Assembly: GCA_009829735.1 (NCBI GenBank)
Contig: CM020618.1
Location: forward strand, 25,269,122 to 25,333,121
Direction of reading: 5' to 3'
Length of the DNA stretch: 64,000 bases
Source of the DNA: Pyropia yezoensis
Lineage: Eukaryota > Rhodophyta > Bangiophyceae > Bangiales > Bangiaceae
A program made the translations under genes and the position numbers. A model generated the notes under the pieces. That model was not told where the DNA came from and made no database searches. It saw nothing but the letters and a program-made list of their open reading frames with translations. Below are positions 40,728-52,940 of this stretch, one piece after another (position 1 is the stretch's first letter; each line of letters starts with the position of its first letter).

Positions 40728-43700
40728 ATGGCGGCCATCCCCCCCCTGCTGCGCCTCTGCGGCCCGTGGGCGGTCGCGGCCCCAACGCCGGCGGGCGGTT
40801 CCCCCCCTCCCCCCACCCCCCCCTACCTCCTGTCGCCCGCCGTGGCGGTGGCGCCCGCGCCCCCCGCCGTCGCCGCCGCCTCTGGGGAGGGGGGCGGGGA
40901 GCCGCCCCCGCCGCCGCCGCCCCTGCGCGTGGTGGCCGTTCCCTTCGGGGGGGACCGCCTGCTGCTGCTGCGTGAGCCACTCCCCGCCCGTGTCCGTGGG
41001 GGCAGCCGCCGCGACGGCGGCGACGGCGGCGGTAGCACCACCGACAGCGCCGACAGGGACAGTGACAGCAGCAGCAGCAGCAGCAGCGGCGGCGGCAGGC
41101 GTGGCGGCGCCTCTGACAGCGTCGCCACGGGGGGCGACGGCGGCGCTCGCCACGGGGGTGGCGTCGGTGGGTGGGTGGTTGAGGCGGACCTGCCCCTGCC
41201 GCCGCCGCTGCCACCAGGGGCGGCTGGCGGTAGCGGCGGTGGCGGCGGCGGCGGCGGCGCCGGCGTCGGTGGCGGCGGCGCCGGTGCTGCGGCCGGCAGC
41301 GGCGGCGGCGGCGGTGGCGGCGGCGGGAGCGGCGGGCGGCTGCCACCCGCGGGCGGCGGCGGGAGCGGCCGCCCCCCGCCGGCGCGGCCGGTGCACCCGT
41401 CGGCCGCCGCCGGCGGCACGGCTGCTGCCGCCGCCGCCGCGTCGCCGCCGCCGCTGCCGTCGCTGGCGTTTGTCTCTGCCAGCCGGTTGCTGGTGCTGGC
41501 GGCCGGCTCGGGGGTGGTGGCCTACACGCTGGGCGTGCCGCCGGCGGGCGCGCCGGCGGGCACGGCCGCCACGCTCACCCGCGAGGGCGGCTCCTGGGCG
41601 GCGGCGGTGGCGGCCGCCACCGCCGACGCGCGGCGGATGGCGGCGGTGGTGGTGGGGGGGGACGACGCCGCCGCCACCGCCGCCGCGCTGCAGGCAGACG
41701 CCGCGGCGGCGGTGGCGGGGGCGGCGGCAGGCGGGTCCCCCCCCTCCTCCCCCCCCCCATGGGCGGGGGGCGGCGGGTCCCCGTCCCCCCCCCCCTCCCC
41801 CCCCCCCCCCCTGGACGCCCCCCTGGTGCGGCTGGCGGTGGTGGGCGGCGCGTCGGGCGGGCGGGTGTCCCTGCTGGAGCTGTCCCCCCCCGGCTGGGCG
41901 GCACGCGGGGCGGTGGAGGTGCCCCTCCCCGTGACTGCGCTGGCCTTTGGGGGGCGTGGCAGCCGGACGGTGGCGGTGACCGCCGGCGGGGGGCACCACC
42001 TGGTGCGCATCAGCGCGCAGGGGCAGCTGGCCGTTGCGGCGCGGCTGCCCGTGGAGCCCCCTCGGTCCGACGCCCCGGGCACGGGGGGGGGCGCCGCCGG
42101 GATGGCCGCCGCCCGCGCGGCGGGCTCTCGCCGCCACCACCACCACCACGGCGGTGGCGGTGGCGGCGGAGGCGGCGGCGGTGGTGGTGGTGGTGGCGGC
42201 GGGGGGGGAGGAGGCACGGGGGCCGCCGCCGGCGACCGCCACACGTCTGCGCTCGACGTGCGGGCGTCGGCCGCGTCGCTCGGCCGCGCGTCGTCTGCGT
42301 CGCGAGTGTTTGGCGCCCTGTCCATGGTGTCGGGCCTGTTTGGGGCGGGCCGGTCGCCGCCGCCGCAGCCGCCGCCGCGGCGGGTGGCCCCCCCCGGGGG
42401 GGGGGCGCGGGCGGTGGCCCTCCCCGAGGACCGGTGGCTGCTGCTGCCGCCGCCGGCGGGTGGGGGCGCCGCCGCCGCGGGCGCCGCCGCCAGCCGCGGC
42501 TCCCGCGCCAGCACCAGCACCGCGTCGGTGGCAGATGCGGGGGGGGGGGAGGCCCCCGACGCGGTGGGGCCGTCGCGGGTGGTCACGTCGTTTGGGGCGG
42601 GCGTGGCGGCCGAGAGCTACGACGTTGCCGCCGTCGCGGCGACCGCCGCCGCCGCTGCCGACGCTGCAGCGACCCTCGGGGGGGGGGGGGGGGGGGGGGC
42701 GGCGGCCGTGGCGGCGGCGGCGGCAGCAGCAGCGGCGGCGGCGGCGGCCCGTCCCTGGCCCGCCGGTCTGTGTCGGTGGCCGGCGGGCTGACCGACCTGG
42801 CCACCCTCCCGGCGGGGCCGCTGTCGGCCGTGGCAGGGGGGGGCGGGGGGGCTGCCGCCGCCGCCGCCACCACCATCTCGTCGGCGGCGGCTGCCAAGGG
42901 GGGCGGCGGTGGGGGGGGGGGACGCGGCGGGCCCCCCGCCCCCGACGAAGGGATTGGGGAGTTTTCCGACGGCGGCGGCGGGCGGCGGGTGGTGCCGGTG
43001 CCCCCCGCCGCAGCGGCCGCGGCGGGCTCCCTGCTGCTGGTGCTGGGCAGGCGGCTGGCCGCCGCCCCCGTCGACGATGGAGGGGGGGGGGGTGGGGGGG
43101 GGCCCGCCGCCGACGCGGCGGCCGGCGTCGGGAATGCGGCGGCCGGCGGTGCCGACGGCAGTGGCGGCAGTGGTGGCCCGTCCGTGGTCTATGTCTTTCC
43201 GTCTGTCGTTGGCCGCGGCGTCGCGCTGCAGGCGCTCCCCGTGGCCGCCCCCACCCCGCCACCCAACGGTGGCGGGTCGGCCGCGGCGGCTGCGGCGGCG
43301 GGGTACTGCCTGGCAGCGGTGCCACGCCTGTCGGCGGGGGGGTGCCTGGTGGGGAGTGACGGGGAGGACGACGCGGACGCGGACGCGGACGACAACGCAC
43401 CTGGCGCGGCGGCTGTGGGTACTTGGAACGCTGGGGGGGGTGGCTGTGGGGGAGGCGGCAGCCGCAGCGGCGGTGGGAAGGAGGGGGCTCCTGTGACGCC
43501 CACCGGCCGCCCCGTCGGCGGAGCGGGCTGGGGCTCCCCGCCGTCCCCGCGCGCCGACGACAGCGCTGACGAGCTGGTGGCCCTCGCCCGCTTTGCCACC
43601 CCCGGCGGGGGCGCCGCCGCGACGTCACACCGCCCCCGGGGCACGTCTAGCAGCGGCGGCGGCAGCGGCGGCAGTGGCGGCGGCGGCGCCACGAGCGGGA

Positions 43701-46261
43701 GTCTCGTCGACCGCCGCGGCCGGCGCCCGCAGCGGCAGTGGGGTGGCGCGCGGTCCCCCCCGCCCCCCCCCGGCGCCCCCCCCCTGGCCGTCGTGGCCCT
43801 GCACGGCCGGCTGGGCATCCTGTGCCGGGGCACGCCCCTCGCCTCCGCCGTGGCGGCAGCAGAGGCGGCGGGCGACGCGCCGCTGGCGCTCGCCCTCGCC
43901 CCGCGCTCCGCCACCGCCACCCGCTCCCGCCTGCACGCGGGCGCGGCGGTGGCCGCCCTGCGGGCGGGCCGCCACGGTGCGGCGGTGGAGCACCTGCTGG
44001 CGGTGGTGGCGCTGGGTGCCGACGCGGCCGCCCACCGCCGTCGGCGGGCGCGCCGCCGGGCGCGCCGGACGGCCGCGGCCGCGGCGGGGGGCGCCGTAGG
44101 GGGGTACCCAACCGGCAGTGACAGCGACGGTGGGGGTGGCGGTGGCGGTGGGGGTGGCGCATCGTCGTCAGCGGTGGTGGCGGCGGGGCGCCCCCCCCGG
44201 AACGAGGACAAGGCGACGCTCCAGCGGCTGGGCTGGGTGCTCGACGTGCGGGACGCCCACGCGGCGGCCACCTGGGCGGCGACCGTCGGCGTCGCCGCGC
44301 TGTGGGCCGACGCCGCCTACCGTCTCCGCCGCGGCTGTGCGGTCGGCGACGCGGCCGTTGACGGGCGGCTGCTGCACGCGCTGGCGGTCGCCGACGGCGG
44401 CGGCGGGCGCGTCGTGGACCTCCTCGACACCCGCCGGGGGCGCCGCCACGCCGTCTCCCGCGCCGACGCCGAGGCCGTGCTTCTGCCGGCTGGGCTGGAC
44501 GGGGGGGGCGCCGCCGCCGCCGCCGCCCCTGCAGGGGCGGCCGATGCCGGCGGCGGCGGGCGCGGCAGCGGCGGAGACGGGGGGGGCGGCGGCGTGGCGG
44601 TGACCCGCTACGGCGGCGTGGCCTACCCGCTGGCGCTGCCCCCGGCGGAGCGGCGGCGGTGCCTCGTTGCGTTTTACCGCAGCGTCGGCGAGCACGACTG
44701 CGCGCTGCGGATGCTGCAGGCGGCGGTGGTGGCGCCCGCCGCGGTGGCTATGGCGCCCGCCGGCCGCCGCGGCGGCGGCGGTGGCGGCGGCGGCGGCGGT
44801 CGCGAGCGGGGGCGCTCTGGGGCGGGGGGCGGCAGCGGCGCCGCCGTCGCCGCCGCCGACCGTGGCCCCGCCGTGGCGGCGGTCGCCGACTACCTCCGCT
44901 CCGCCCTCTTGCCTCTGCTGCTACGGGGCGGGGACGGTGCCGCCGCGGGGGACGCCGACGCCGACGCCGACGGCGGGGCGCTCCCCCCCCCCGCCGACGG
45001 CACCCCCCCCGCTGCCGTGTACCTGCGCCACGTTCGGTGGCTGGTGGCTGCCGACGGCCGGCCGGCGTTTGCGGCGCCCGCCGCGGGGGCCGACGACAGC
45101 GTCGGCGGCCGCGCCGCGCTGGCCGCCCTCGTGGCCGCCCGCGGGGCGGGGGGGGTGCGCCTGTCGGCGCTGACCGACGTGGCCGCCGCGGGGGGCGGCC
45201 GCCTCGTCGTGGCGCTGCTGCTGGCCGTCCTCGCCGCGGGCGACGCGGACGACGCGGCGGCCGCCGCCGCTGCTGCCACCGCGGCGGCGGCGGCAGCGGC
45301 GGCGGCGACGACCGCAGAGGACGGTGGGGGGGGGTCGTCCCCGTCCCGTTCCGGGGGTGGAAGGGCCGGCAGGGGGGGCGCCGCGTCGGCGGCGTCGCCC
45401 TTCCTGGCCCTATCCCCGGCGTCACGGCTGGGGGCGGCCGACGCGGCCGCCCGCCGCGGGGTGTTGCGGCTGCTGCTGGGGCCCGCCGCGGTGGCGGGGG
45501 GTGGCGGGGGTGGGGGTGGCGGCGGCGACGCCACTGCCGGCTGGCCGTGGTGGGCCCGCCTGGGGAACGCAGAGGGCGCCGCGGCCGCCGCCGCCGCCGC
45601 AGCCGATGCGGCCGACGCGGCCGGCCGGCGGTCGTCGAGTGATGGCAGCGGCAGCGGCAGCGACGGCGGCGGCGGCGGCGGCAGCGGCGGCGGCGGCAGC
45701 CGTCGTCGTCGCCGCCGCCGCCGCCGCCCCACGGCGGCCGCCGCTGCTGCGGCCCACCCCCGCCGTCCCACCGCCGCCGCTGTGGCGGCGGCGGTCGTGC
45801 GGTGCGAGGCGCTCGACGCGGCCACCCGCGCGCTGGGGGGTCACCTCACCCCCCCCGCCCCCCCCCCCGCCGGTGCGCGTGCCGCCGGCGGCGGCGGTGG
45901 CGGCAGCGGCGGCGGTGGTGGTGGTGGTGGTGGCGGTGGTGGTGGCGGTGGTTGGGGTGGCGGCACGCCAGCGTCCCCCGCCGGCATGTCCGCCCCGGCG
46001 GGGGCCGCTACCGGCGGCGGCGGCGGGGGGGTGGTCCCCCCCGCCGACGCGCGGCGGCTCCTCCGATCGGCGGTGCTGCGGCGGGCGACGGCGGCGGGGG
46101 CGCCCGCCGCGGCGGCGGGGGCGGTGCTCGGGGCGCTGCCGGCGGGGGGGGCGGCGGCGGTGGAGCGGGCGGCGCTGCTGGCCACGACGGGGGGGGGGCG
46201 GGCGGGCGCGGCGGTGGCGGCGCTCCTTGCCGCCCCAGACGGTACCACGGTGGGGGCGGAA

Positions 46262-46298
<37 letters not shown>

Positions 46299-47116
46299 GC
46301 GACGGCGGCGGCGGCGGCGGTGGGGACGGCGGCGGGGATGGCGGGAAGGGCGGCGGCGGCGGCGGCGGTCCCTACCGGCGTGGCCGCCCCCTCCCGGCCG
46401 TGGCCTTGTCCCTCGCGGCGGCGATGCGGGCGGGCGCCGACCGGCGGGCGGCCGAGGCGGCGCTCCTCGAGGCGCTCGTCGCGCAGCCCGACCGGTGGGA
46501 CGGGGCGGACCCCCTCTTTGACAGTGACAATGACCATGACGAGGAGGGCGGCGGGGGAGCGGGGGACGACGCCCACGAGGTGGTGGCCGCCGGTCGCGAC
46601 GGCGGCGGTGGTGGTGGTGGTGGTGGTGGTGGTGGTGGTGGCGGCGGCGGCGGCGGCGGCTGGGTGCTCGCCGCCCGCCTCGTTGCGCGCCGCCGCGGGG
46701 CGCTGGACGTGGTTGCCGCCCTGCGGGCGGCCGGCGCGGCCGCGCCCCCCCCCCAGCCGGGTGGCGCGGTCGGCACCCCCCCCCCCCCCCCCCCCTCCCT
46801 CGCGGCGGCGCGCCCCCTGCTCCTCGCCGCCCTCTCCGCCGCCACCGCCCGCGCGCGCACCGCCGCCGGCCGGCGGGGGCTCCTCCGCTCCGACGCGGCC
46901 GCCGCGCGGGACGCGGCCACCCGCCGCCGCCGCGGCGCGGTGGCGGTTGGCCACGAGCGCGCGTGTGGGGGGTGCGGCCGGCGGCTGGGGGGGGGGGCGT
47001 TTGTGGCACTCCCGGGGGGGGGGGGGGTGGCGCACCTGCCCTGCTGGCGGGCCGCCGCGGACGCAGCGGGGGAGGAGGAAGGGGGGCGGGGGGGGGGAGG
47101 GGGGGGGGGGGGGTAG
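40728..47116 (+). CDS. Vps39/TGFBRAP1-like vesicle-tethering protein, hugely expanded, with one frame change in a G-run
   Basis: Predicted as about 2,100 residues from GCCATGG at 40728 to the stop at 47116. Residues to about 650 contain beta-rich segments that fit a CNH (citron homology) domain: LAFVSASRLLVLAAGSGVVA, PLVRLAVVGGASGGRVSLLE, VTALAFGGRGSRTVAV. The middle has helical pieces of clathrin-repeat type (LGWVLDVRDAHAAATWAATV; CLVAFYRSVGEHDCALRMLQ), and the end has a zinc-binding C-x2-C...H-x2-C motif (ACGGCGRRLGGGAFVALPG, HLPC), as in Vps39-class HOPS/CORVET subunits that tether endosomes or vacuoles. Family members are near 850-900 residues; the excess is Gly/Ala/Pro/Asp tracts. The good frame switches at G22 (42678-42699), probably a length error in the homopolymer, or a small intron. 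Family call moderate. Confidence 0.65.
42678..42699 (+). repeat. Homopolymer of 22 G inside the Vps39-like gene
   Basis: Domain-like sequence reads in one frame up to this run (ending near SYDVAAVAATAAAAADAAAT) and in another frame after it (RRSVSVAGGLTDLATLPAGP). One base fewer, or two more, would keep a single frame. Confidence 0.8.
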
Positions 47117-47545
47117 GGGTGGCGGTGGCGGCGTGACGGCGGCGGTTCGGTTATAGGAGGGGTGGGGGGGGGGGATAGTAAAGGTTGGATGGGGGGGGTG
47201 GGTGCGAGCGACCGCTGGTGTGGGGGGGGGCGGGGGGGGGGGGGTGCAAGGCCGTGCGCCTCGGAAGCGTTTTAGGGGGGGGGGGTGGGGCGGGGTGGGG
47301 TGGGGGTAGAGCCATCCACAATGTAGGTACCGACATCCAGACGGTAGGTAGGTACAGAGTGGGGGTGCGGCGGCCGTGGGGCCAGCCGGCTGCTGCAGCC
47401 GCCCGCCGTCGGTCGGCCGCTCCCCCCGCCGCCGGCGCTGCACACCGCCCCGCCGCAGCAGCGCCGCCGGCGGTGGGCCGCGCGGCCGCCGCGCGCCGCT
47501 CCCCTCACCCCCCCGTCGCCTCCCCCCGCCACCCGCCGCCTCCCC

Positions 47546-47589
<44 letters not shown>

Positions 47590-47610
47590 CTCGTTTCCCT
47601 TCCAACCCGC

Positions 47611-47654
<44 letters not shown>

Positions 47655-47820
47655 TTTTGCCGCCGCCGCCGCCGGCCGGCTGCCGCCGCGCCGCGGGGGC
47701 AGAGCCGCGGTGGCCTCCCCTGGCGGGTGGCAGCGGCCGATCCCCGCGCGCCCTCGGGCGGCGGCGATCCAGCCGACGAACCGGCGGTGACGGCGGCGGG
47801 GCGCCGCGTGGACGGCCGGC

Positions 47821-47874
<54 letters not shown>

Positions 47875-48433
47875 TGCGGCGGCGGTGGCGCGGTGGCTGC
47901 GGCGGCGGTGGCGCGGTGGCGGCGGCCCACCTCTGTCGCGTGGCTGGCCCACCCTGGCGGAGGGGCGTTTGCCACGCCGCCACGCCGCGCTCGCGGCGGA
48001 GGTGGGGGTGGGGGTGGGGGGTGGCGGCGGAGCCACCGCTCGTAGCGTTTGTCTGGGCGGTCATGGCCGGCGTGCCGCGCCCGCGGGGGGGCCGCCGCCA
48101 CGGCCGGCGGGCTGGACGGTGCGTGGGAGCGGCCTGTACAGTATGGCGGCGTGGGGGGGGGGGGGGGGGGGTTGGAGGGGACGGGGGCGGTTTGGGGTAG
48201 GCGTGTGCGGCACGCCCAGGGCGTGCACTAGAAGAGCCTGCTCGATTTCTGTCCACCAAGGACGACCTCAGACGTTGCTCACAAACTAAGATTACGGTGC
48301 GGTCCCCGTATCTAATGACACGTCTATTGCCTGCTCCACTTGAAACGTGAGTGCTTCCCCGAGGGCAGGTCTTGAGGTCGTTCACCACCGTTGACGCGCG
48401 GTCGAGTCCATGTCGGCGGTGCCTCCATCTCTC
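47117..48433. other. No supported gene; GGC/CCG trinucleotide tracts
   Basis: Long G-runs up to 47300, then (GGC)n and (CCG)n tracts at 47545-47590, 47605-47660 and 47815-47880. Long open frames on both strands (up to 988 codons on the minus strand) are by-products of these repeats. The 3' flanks of the two neighbouring convergent genes lie here. Confidence 0.5.
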
Positions 48434-48823
48434 TTACTGGCGGAAGGGACGGAGGACGGCTACAAGGTGCTCGTTGCAACCCGGCATCATCTCGAACTGC
48501 GCGCCAAAGCAGGAGTACCTCTCGCGCACCTGCCGGATGGTACGGTCACACGCGTGCTCTTTCTTGCAGCCAGGGCCAGGGCCCCCAACGTTGACAGTCA
48601 TCTGGCAATTGGGCTTGATGATGTACGAGTTGCCGCAGCCGTCGTAGTACGTCGACCAGTGGTTCTTGGTGATGGTCTTGGGGGGGTCCAGGCACTTGTC
48701 CGTGAAGCGGCACCGGTTGCCGACGGCGACGGAATCGTCGGCAAAGTCCAGCAACGTCGCCGACGCGACGGCGGCGGTGGCGGCGGCGACCGCCACCAGG
48801 AGCATCACCCGACGGAGAGCCAT
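48434..48823 (-). CDS. Small secreted protein with two four-cysteine modules
   Basis: A 129-residue protein with a signal peptide (MALRRVMLLVAVAAATAAVA, cleavage likely at ASA). The mature part has two copies of the module C-x5-C-x(12-18)-C-x(9-10)-C: CRFTDKC to CGNSYIIKPNC, and CKKEHAC to CFGAQFEMMPGC, separated by a glycine/proline hinge (NVGGPGPG). This is the same module as in the protein at 36682-37107. Wider matches are T(F/Y)xDxCGxxYxVxxxC against TYYDGCGNSYIIKPNC. It lacks the repeat tail of that protein. The upstream sequence on its strand (48824-48930) is C/T-rich. Single exon. Family not recognised; secretion and disulfide bonding are inferred. Confidence 0.8.
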   Translation of the reverse strand: MALRRVMLLVAVAAATAAVASATLLDFADDSVAVGNRCRFTDKCLDPPKTITKNHWSTYYDGCGNSYIIKPNCQMTVNVGGPGPGCKKEHACDRTIRQVRERYSCFGAQFEMMPGCNEHLVAVLRPFRQ

Positions 48824-49949
48824 TCTCCTTGTCGGGGGGGGGAAGAGGTCGGAAGAGAGGAAGAGAGGGGGAGGGGGTGAGGGGGTGAGGGAAAGCTGCT
48901 GTGCAGACGGGAGAGCGGTGGAGACGTGGGCAGGTGATGATGGGTTGTAAAGCCATCGAGGAGGACGGGGTGTGGCTGACTTGTGTACAGCCGACAGCCC
49001 CGCCTCGCGGCGGGGCTGTGCGGCTGCCCCGTACCAGCTCCAGCCAGCACGGGCGTGCCGCGCACGACCGGGGGCCGTCCCCCGTCAACGCCCCAACTGC
49101 AAGCTGCCGTCGGCCTGCTCCTCTCACGGAGGTGACTTGGTCAGGCCAGCCACACCCACCCCCTGGTGCCTGCCGCTGGGCACAGGCAACGGGGCACGTG
49201 CACAGCCGACCACGACCCCATCGACAACCCCGCTGCGCTGTACATCCACGTCACTACCCGCCCGCCCCCGCCCATCCCGCGCGCCCGCCAACCCGCCCGC
49301 CCACCCGCTCACCCGCCCACCCGCTCGCCCCCCCTCCACTGTGCCCGCCCGTCCGCTGCCGCTCCCTAAGGTCGACCAGACCCACTTGAGCCCACTGCAG
49401 TCATCTGGTATTGCAGTCGCGTCCCCTCAGCGGGTGCTTCAATGGCAGCGGTGCGCCGCTGAAAGTCTCCCACTCCTGGTGCGCATCGACACGCGCCAGC
49501 GGGCCACCGAGGCGGGCGCGGCTCCAAGGCCGTTGGGGGGGCGCGCGTAGGAGTCCCACATCTCCCGATCCCCGCCACAGACTCGGGTCCGTCGGTCGGT
49601 GGCGGCGACTGCTGCCCCCCCTCTCCGTCTTGCTCCCCCCCCCTCCGCCTCCCTCGCCTCCCCCACCGCACCCAGTCTGTTCTTCCACCAAAGGGTGAAC
49701 GGACCCCATGACAGACGATCCACACGCCTCCATCCACCACACCCCGCTGGCCACCTCGGCCATCGCCTCTTGTTTGGCTATGGGCAGCGGGGGGGACACG
49801 GCTGTGGAATGTGGGTGACGACCATGCCCTCACACCGCCCACTCGGCCCTCGTGGCTGGTGGGTCGGACCCACGACCGTTCACGCCAAAGACGTGGGCGG
49901 TAAAAAAAGGTGGGCTGCGGCCGGTCACACGCCGCACCGTCGGCGTGAG
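48824..49949. other. Upstream region of the secreted-protein gene; no other supported gene
   Basis: The first 100 bp are the C/T-rich leader of the minus-strand gene ending at 48823. A plus frame of 200 codons (49599-50201) covers the 24-bp repeat to the right but shows no domain. Confidence 0.4.
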
Positions 49950-50112
49950 GGGTCGGCCCAGCGCCGGGGTGATGGGCGGCCCAACGTCGACGTAAAGGGT
50001 CGGCCCAGCGTCGACGTGAAGGGTCGGCCCAGCGTCGACGTGAAGGGTCGGCCCAGCGTCGCCCAGCGTCGCGGTGGGAACGGTCGGCCCAACGTCGGCG
50101 CGATGGGTCGGC
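49950..50112 (+). repeat. 24-bp tandem repeat, about seven variant copies
   Basis: Unit GGTCGGCCCAGCGTCGACGT plus four bases, giving RPSVDVKG if read in the plus frame that spans it. Middle copies are identical; the outer ones vary, and one is interrupted by an extra GTCGCCCA. Confidence 0.85.
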
Positions 50113-52740
50113 CGAGGGAACGAGATCAGCGGGGGAATCAGCGACTCGGGGATGGTGTCAAGCGCCACGAAAGTCGACGTGTGAATACTCATTTTCACTG
50201 AAACTGAAAGCGCGTTCGCGCAGACTCCCTGGACTTCTTGTCAATCCAGGCCTCACTTATGGAGGCTACTTGTGGTGTGTACAGTACATGCCCGTGGCTT
50301 TTCTTATATCAGTCCTGCTTGACGCCGTGACACACTTCCACACTCCACACACACCCGTGCTGTGCAGCATCGAGCGGCCAACGCCCGCACCTGCGCACCT
50401 CTCGTTCATGCCCGCCCCCACGTCGACACCCCCTCATTCTCCCTCTAACGGTCGTCCCTATCCATGCCACAGGCGGCGGCCACGCGGCGGCAACGCACCG
50501 GCGGCGCAACCCAGACAGAGCCGGCCTCGGTGGCCGTCGCCGTCAGGAGAATGGTTGTTATGATGTTGAGCTTTTGACAATGTCTTCTTTTTCTTCGTGA
50601 CGTACGAGCAGAAAAATCACGTTGCGACACACTGGAAGAAAGCCTTTGCGACGCTCGTATTTATGAGGGGCAGTTTTGGACACGGTCGAGTTTTGTGGCC
50701 GTGAGTCTGTTGCAATACGTGGCGCGATCTGATTGGCCCCTGAGCTTCACGTGTCGGCGCCAGCCACTGCCACAAACTCGATGTGCCGCCACATGCCATC
50801 GGCCCAAGCCATGTGGCGCCGCACTTTGTGGCACTCTTGTCAAAAGAGTTAAGCACCACTCTGTAGTACTTTCTGGGAACTCCTCGAGCGCGCGACCCTC
50901 CCGGTTGGAACCTGGATCAACCACGCTTTCGCAGCCTGAGCGGGAGTGTCGCGTCGGAGGACGCAGAACCAGTAGACGCTACGGCGGACGCTGCGGCAGC
51001 ACGGGCGGGCGCTGCGGCAGCGGCGGTCTTGGCGGGCGCTGGAGACATTCCGGCACCGTACGACTGGCCGAAAGGCCAGTGAGACAAAGCTGCAGTTTCA
51101 ACTGCGGCCTGGCTGCGGAGCCATCTGCAACCACTGCCAGAAGGAGGGCGCGCCATCGGCGGCCTCTGCCGGCGATCCCCCGACGGCGCCCCCACGACCA
51201 CCACTCACCTGGTGCCGCCGGGCGATGGCCGCCAGGGCGGCCAGTGCAGTGCAATGAGCGACAGTTGTTCTGCGCGCAGCAGCGGCAGCGGTGGGTACTC
51301 CGCAGCTTCGCACTCCAGCGAAAGAGTCCTCACTTATCAGGAATTCGTGTCCTTACTGCCGATAAGTGCTGTATGATTAATACGACGGTGGGTTCCGGGG
51401 TTTGATTAATCTATGTTTTAATCTGTGATTTAATTAGAAATTAAAATGCATTCGTTAAACTCGTGACAAGCATGGTTCGCACTGGTCCAATGCGGTCGGT
51501 TTTCGTTGCTTTTCGGTTCACGGGTTTGACGGCGCAGCGCTGCGCCCCCGTGCGCCCCACCCCCCCTTTACTCCACAAACACGACCTCCCCTGCCCCCTC
51601 CCCTGCTCCCCCACCGCCTGTTCACATGCCAGCACCTGTGCGACGCGGTCCAGCGCGCCAACCCTTCCTTTTCTGGCGGAATGAGGTGCGGCCCGGACGG
51701 TTCAGCATCACTCGGGGCGGGCGCAAGCGAGTGATGAGGGTAGGTGGGTGCGGGCGGGCGGTCGCAACCGTTTTGTCTTTTGCCCCCCATTTTTTGAGGG
51801 GTTGGCAGGGAGGGTGGGGGGCGGGAGATTGGGCCGGAGGACCAACTGTGCGACGAGAGCAGGGGGGGTGGGGCGGGGTCAAAGCACTTAACAGAAACGC
51901 GTTAACGAAGGGTTTGAACTATTTTGGCGCCGCTAGAGCGTCAGAAGGGAAATGAAATCGCGTCGCGATCGCCACACGGGTGTGTTCTGCTCTCGTGGAC
52001 CCATATTTTCTTCGATTGATAAGTAGCATACATACGCCCCCACTGGAGTGTGCACCATGGCGCCTGCAGAACGAAGCTCATGCCTGCAGAATCCGCAGGC
52101 CACGCTGCCCTTTTCCAATTTGGAATGTCGCTTCAAAGGCCCTGAGGGAGGGTACTTCTTTCAATCTTATTGGTTGTTCTGTCGGCAGCTTTGGGGGGGT
52201 CTTTTCTTGCCGTGCCGAGCGTCGAATGCGGGCTGGAAACGCGTCGATTCCAGCCCACAAACTCATGTGGCTATTTCTCGTCGCAGAAATGACGGTGCTC
52301 CTTTGCGCGCCCCCCCCCCCGCCAGAGCATTGCCCCCTAACGCCAGCGAGGCGAGTCCCCTCTGCGCTCGTCGCGCTGCCCTCCTCCTCCGGCCGCGCAG
52401 CGCCGTTCCCTGCCCGACCCGCCCTCCCCCGGCGCTGCCCGCTACTCCTCCCCCCCCTCGTGGTGAACGACGAGAGATGCCCCTCCCGGTCAGTGCTGCG
52501 CGTTGCCCCCCCACCCCCCCGACCTGAGCGCTGCCCCTCTCACCTTCACCCTCCCTCCACCGCTCTGCTTGCTGGCGCCTGCCGTCGCCACCTTTATCCC
52601 CCCCCCCCCCCCCCCCCCCCCCGCGCTGCGCGTTGCCGGCTACCGCCGCTTCCGGTTGTCGCCGTCGCCGGCTGCCGCCGCCGGGGGCTGCTGCTGTCGC
52701 CGCCGCCACCGCCGGGCCCGCCAGCTGCCGCCGCCCCGGG
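50113..52740. other. No supported gene; AT-rich islet at 51370-51480
   Basis: Frames up to 236 codons (50695-51405, plus) show no domain. An AT-rich islet with TTAATCTATGTTTTAATC and a CGTTAA motif lies at 51370-51480, and another CGTTAA near 51901. From about 52310 the plus strand is C-rich, which may be the leader or first intron of the P-loop gene. Confidence 0.4.
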
Positions 52741-52900
52741 CTGCCGCCGCCGCCAGCTGCCGCCGCCGCCAGCTGCCGCCGCCGCCAGCTGCCGCCGCCG
52801 CCAGCTGCCGCCGCTGCCAGCTGCCGCCGCCGCCAGCTGCCGTCGCCGCCAGCTGCCGCCGCCGCCAGCTGCCGCCGCCGCCAGCTGTCGCCGCCGCCAG
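52741..52900 (+). repeat. 16-bp minisatellite, ten copies
   Basis: Ten tandem copies of CTGCCGCCGCCGCCAG with single-base variants in copies 5, 7 and 10. The 16-bp period is not a multiple of three, so it cycles frames and argues against coding. It ends 40 bp before a good 3' splice site at 52940 and so probably sits in an intron or leader. Confidence 0.9.
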
Positions 52901-52940
52901 CAGCCATCGCGCTCGTGGTTACCTTTCTCCTCTTTTCCAG

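Noticed and set aside
47545-47660. Possible CRISPR-like or satellite array
   Set aside because: These are plain GGC/CCG trinucleotide tracts with no spacer structure.
45422-48388. A 988-codon open frame on the minus strand
   Set aside because: It is antisense to the Vps39-like gene and to GGC/CCG tracts, has no domain and exists because GC-rich repeats contain few stop codons. The same applies to the 1015-codon minus frame at 40581-43628.
49599-50201. A 200-codon plus frame with RPSVDVKG repeats as a gene
   Set aside because: Outside the 24-bp repeat there is no feature of a protein; the repeat alone can keep a frame open. Listed as a repeat only.
51440-51920. Possible second CGTTAA-bordered element
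   Set aside because: Only about ten bases near 51460 and 51900 pair in inverse orientation, too few to call.
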